From NCBI RefSeq assembly GCF_932526225.1, contig NC_064039.1, forward strand, positions 3,549,001 through 3,609,000: a DNA stretch of 60,000 nt, in the 5' to 3' direction. Shown here one piece after another: positions 59,871-60,000 of the stretch. The notes beneath the pieces were generated by a model. The model was not told the DNA's origin, made no database searches, and saw only the letters and a list, made by a program, of their open reading frames with translations. Positions within the stretch are counted from its first letter, which is position 1; each line of letters starts with the position of its first letter. A program made the translations under genes and the position numbers. The stretch is from Nematostella vectensis (lineage: Eukaryota > Cnidaria > Anthozoa > Actiniaria > Edwardsiidae).

Positions 59871-60000
59871 TAGTCCCTAACGTTTTAGAATATCACAGGT
59901 CTTCCGCGCGCTCGCCCCAGGCTCTTTTAGACCATTTAGAAAAACGACAACCATTGATTGATATGTGCAGGCATCTGGTCTCATTTTGTATCGCTTGTTT

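Overview
The window looks like nuclear DNA from an anthozoan cnidarian, most likely a sea anemone close to Nematostella. That taxonomic call is inference. It rests on compact intron-bearing animal genes with GT-AG splice sites, one intronless class A GPCR, very low gene density, and dense short palindromic transposons, minisatellites and long C/G homopolymer tracts. There is no bacterial, viral or organellar signal. Three protein genes can be supported. (1) MAK16, a pre-60S ribosome assembly factor, is on the minus strand in ten coding exons (1088-6991). (2) ADISSP/C20orf27 (UPF0687) is on the plus strand in three coding exons (7322-10192). Their start codons lie 330 bp apart in a head-to-head pair that probably shares a GC-rich promoter. 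(3) An orphan rhodopsin-type GPCR of 405 residues is on the minus strand (18682-19899), with His-Arg-Arg where Asp-Arg-Tyr is expected. Weaker candidates for transcription starts are TATA boxes near 12991 and 37321, a CCAAT-box repeat cluster with a splice-bounded non-coding exon at 43267-43655, and an NRF1/YY1-type promoter near the right edge (59520-59870). Layout: 1-10.2 kb holds the MAK16/ADISSP pair, with three transposon pieces in MAK16 introns. 10.2-17.5 kb is repeat-rich intergenic DNA with a 1.1 kb foldback element. 17.5-20 kb holds the GPCR and decayed duplicates of its 3' end. 20-26 kb is nearly featureless. 26.2-27 kb has decayed CCHC zinc-knuckle-like units split by a 14-bp minisatellite of 33 copies. 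27-42.5 kb is intergenic DNA with several small inverted-repeat elements. 42.6-43.7 kb holds a 64-bp palindromic array followed by the CCAAT-box cluster. 45-48.3 kb holds palindromic elements and a TTAA-bounded 1 kb element. 48.3-54.3 kb is nearly featureless. 54.3-59.2 kb has an X-box-bearing MITE, a 2.1 kb E-box minisatellite, more MITEs and a 53-bp minisatellite. There is no operon-like functional grouping. The only gene relationship is the divergent MAK16/ADISSP pair. The rest of the structure comes from small mobile elements, several of which carry transcription-factor-like motifs or strong hairpins. All splice models come from reading GT/AG sites, phase and family conservation by eye; none was tested against transcripts.
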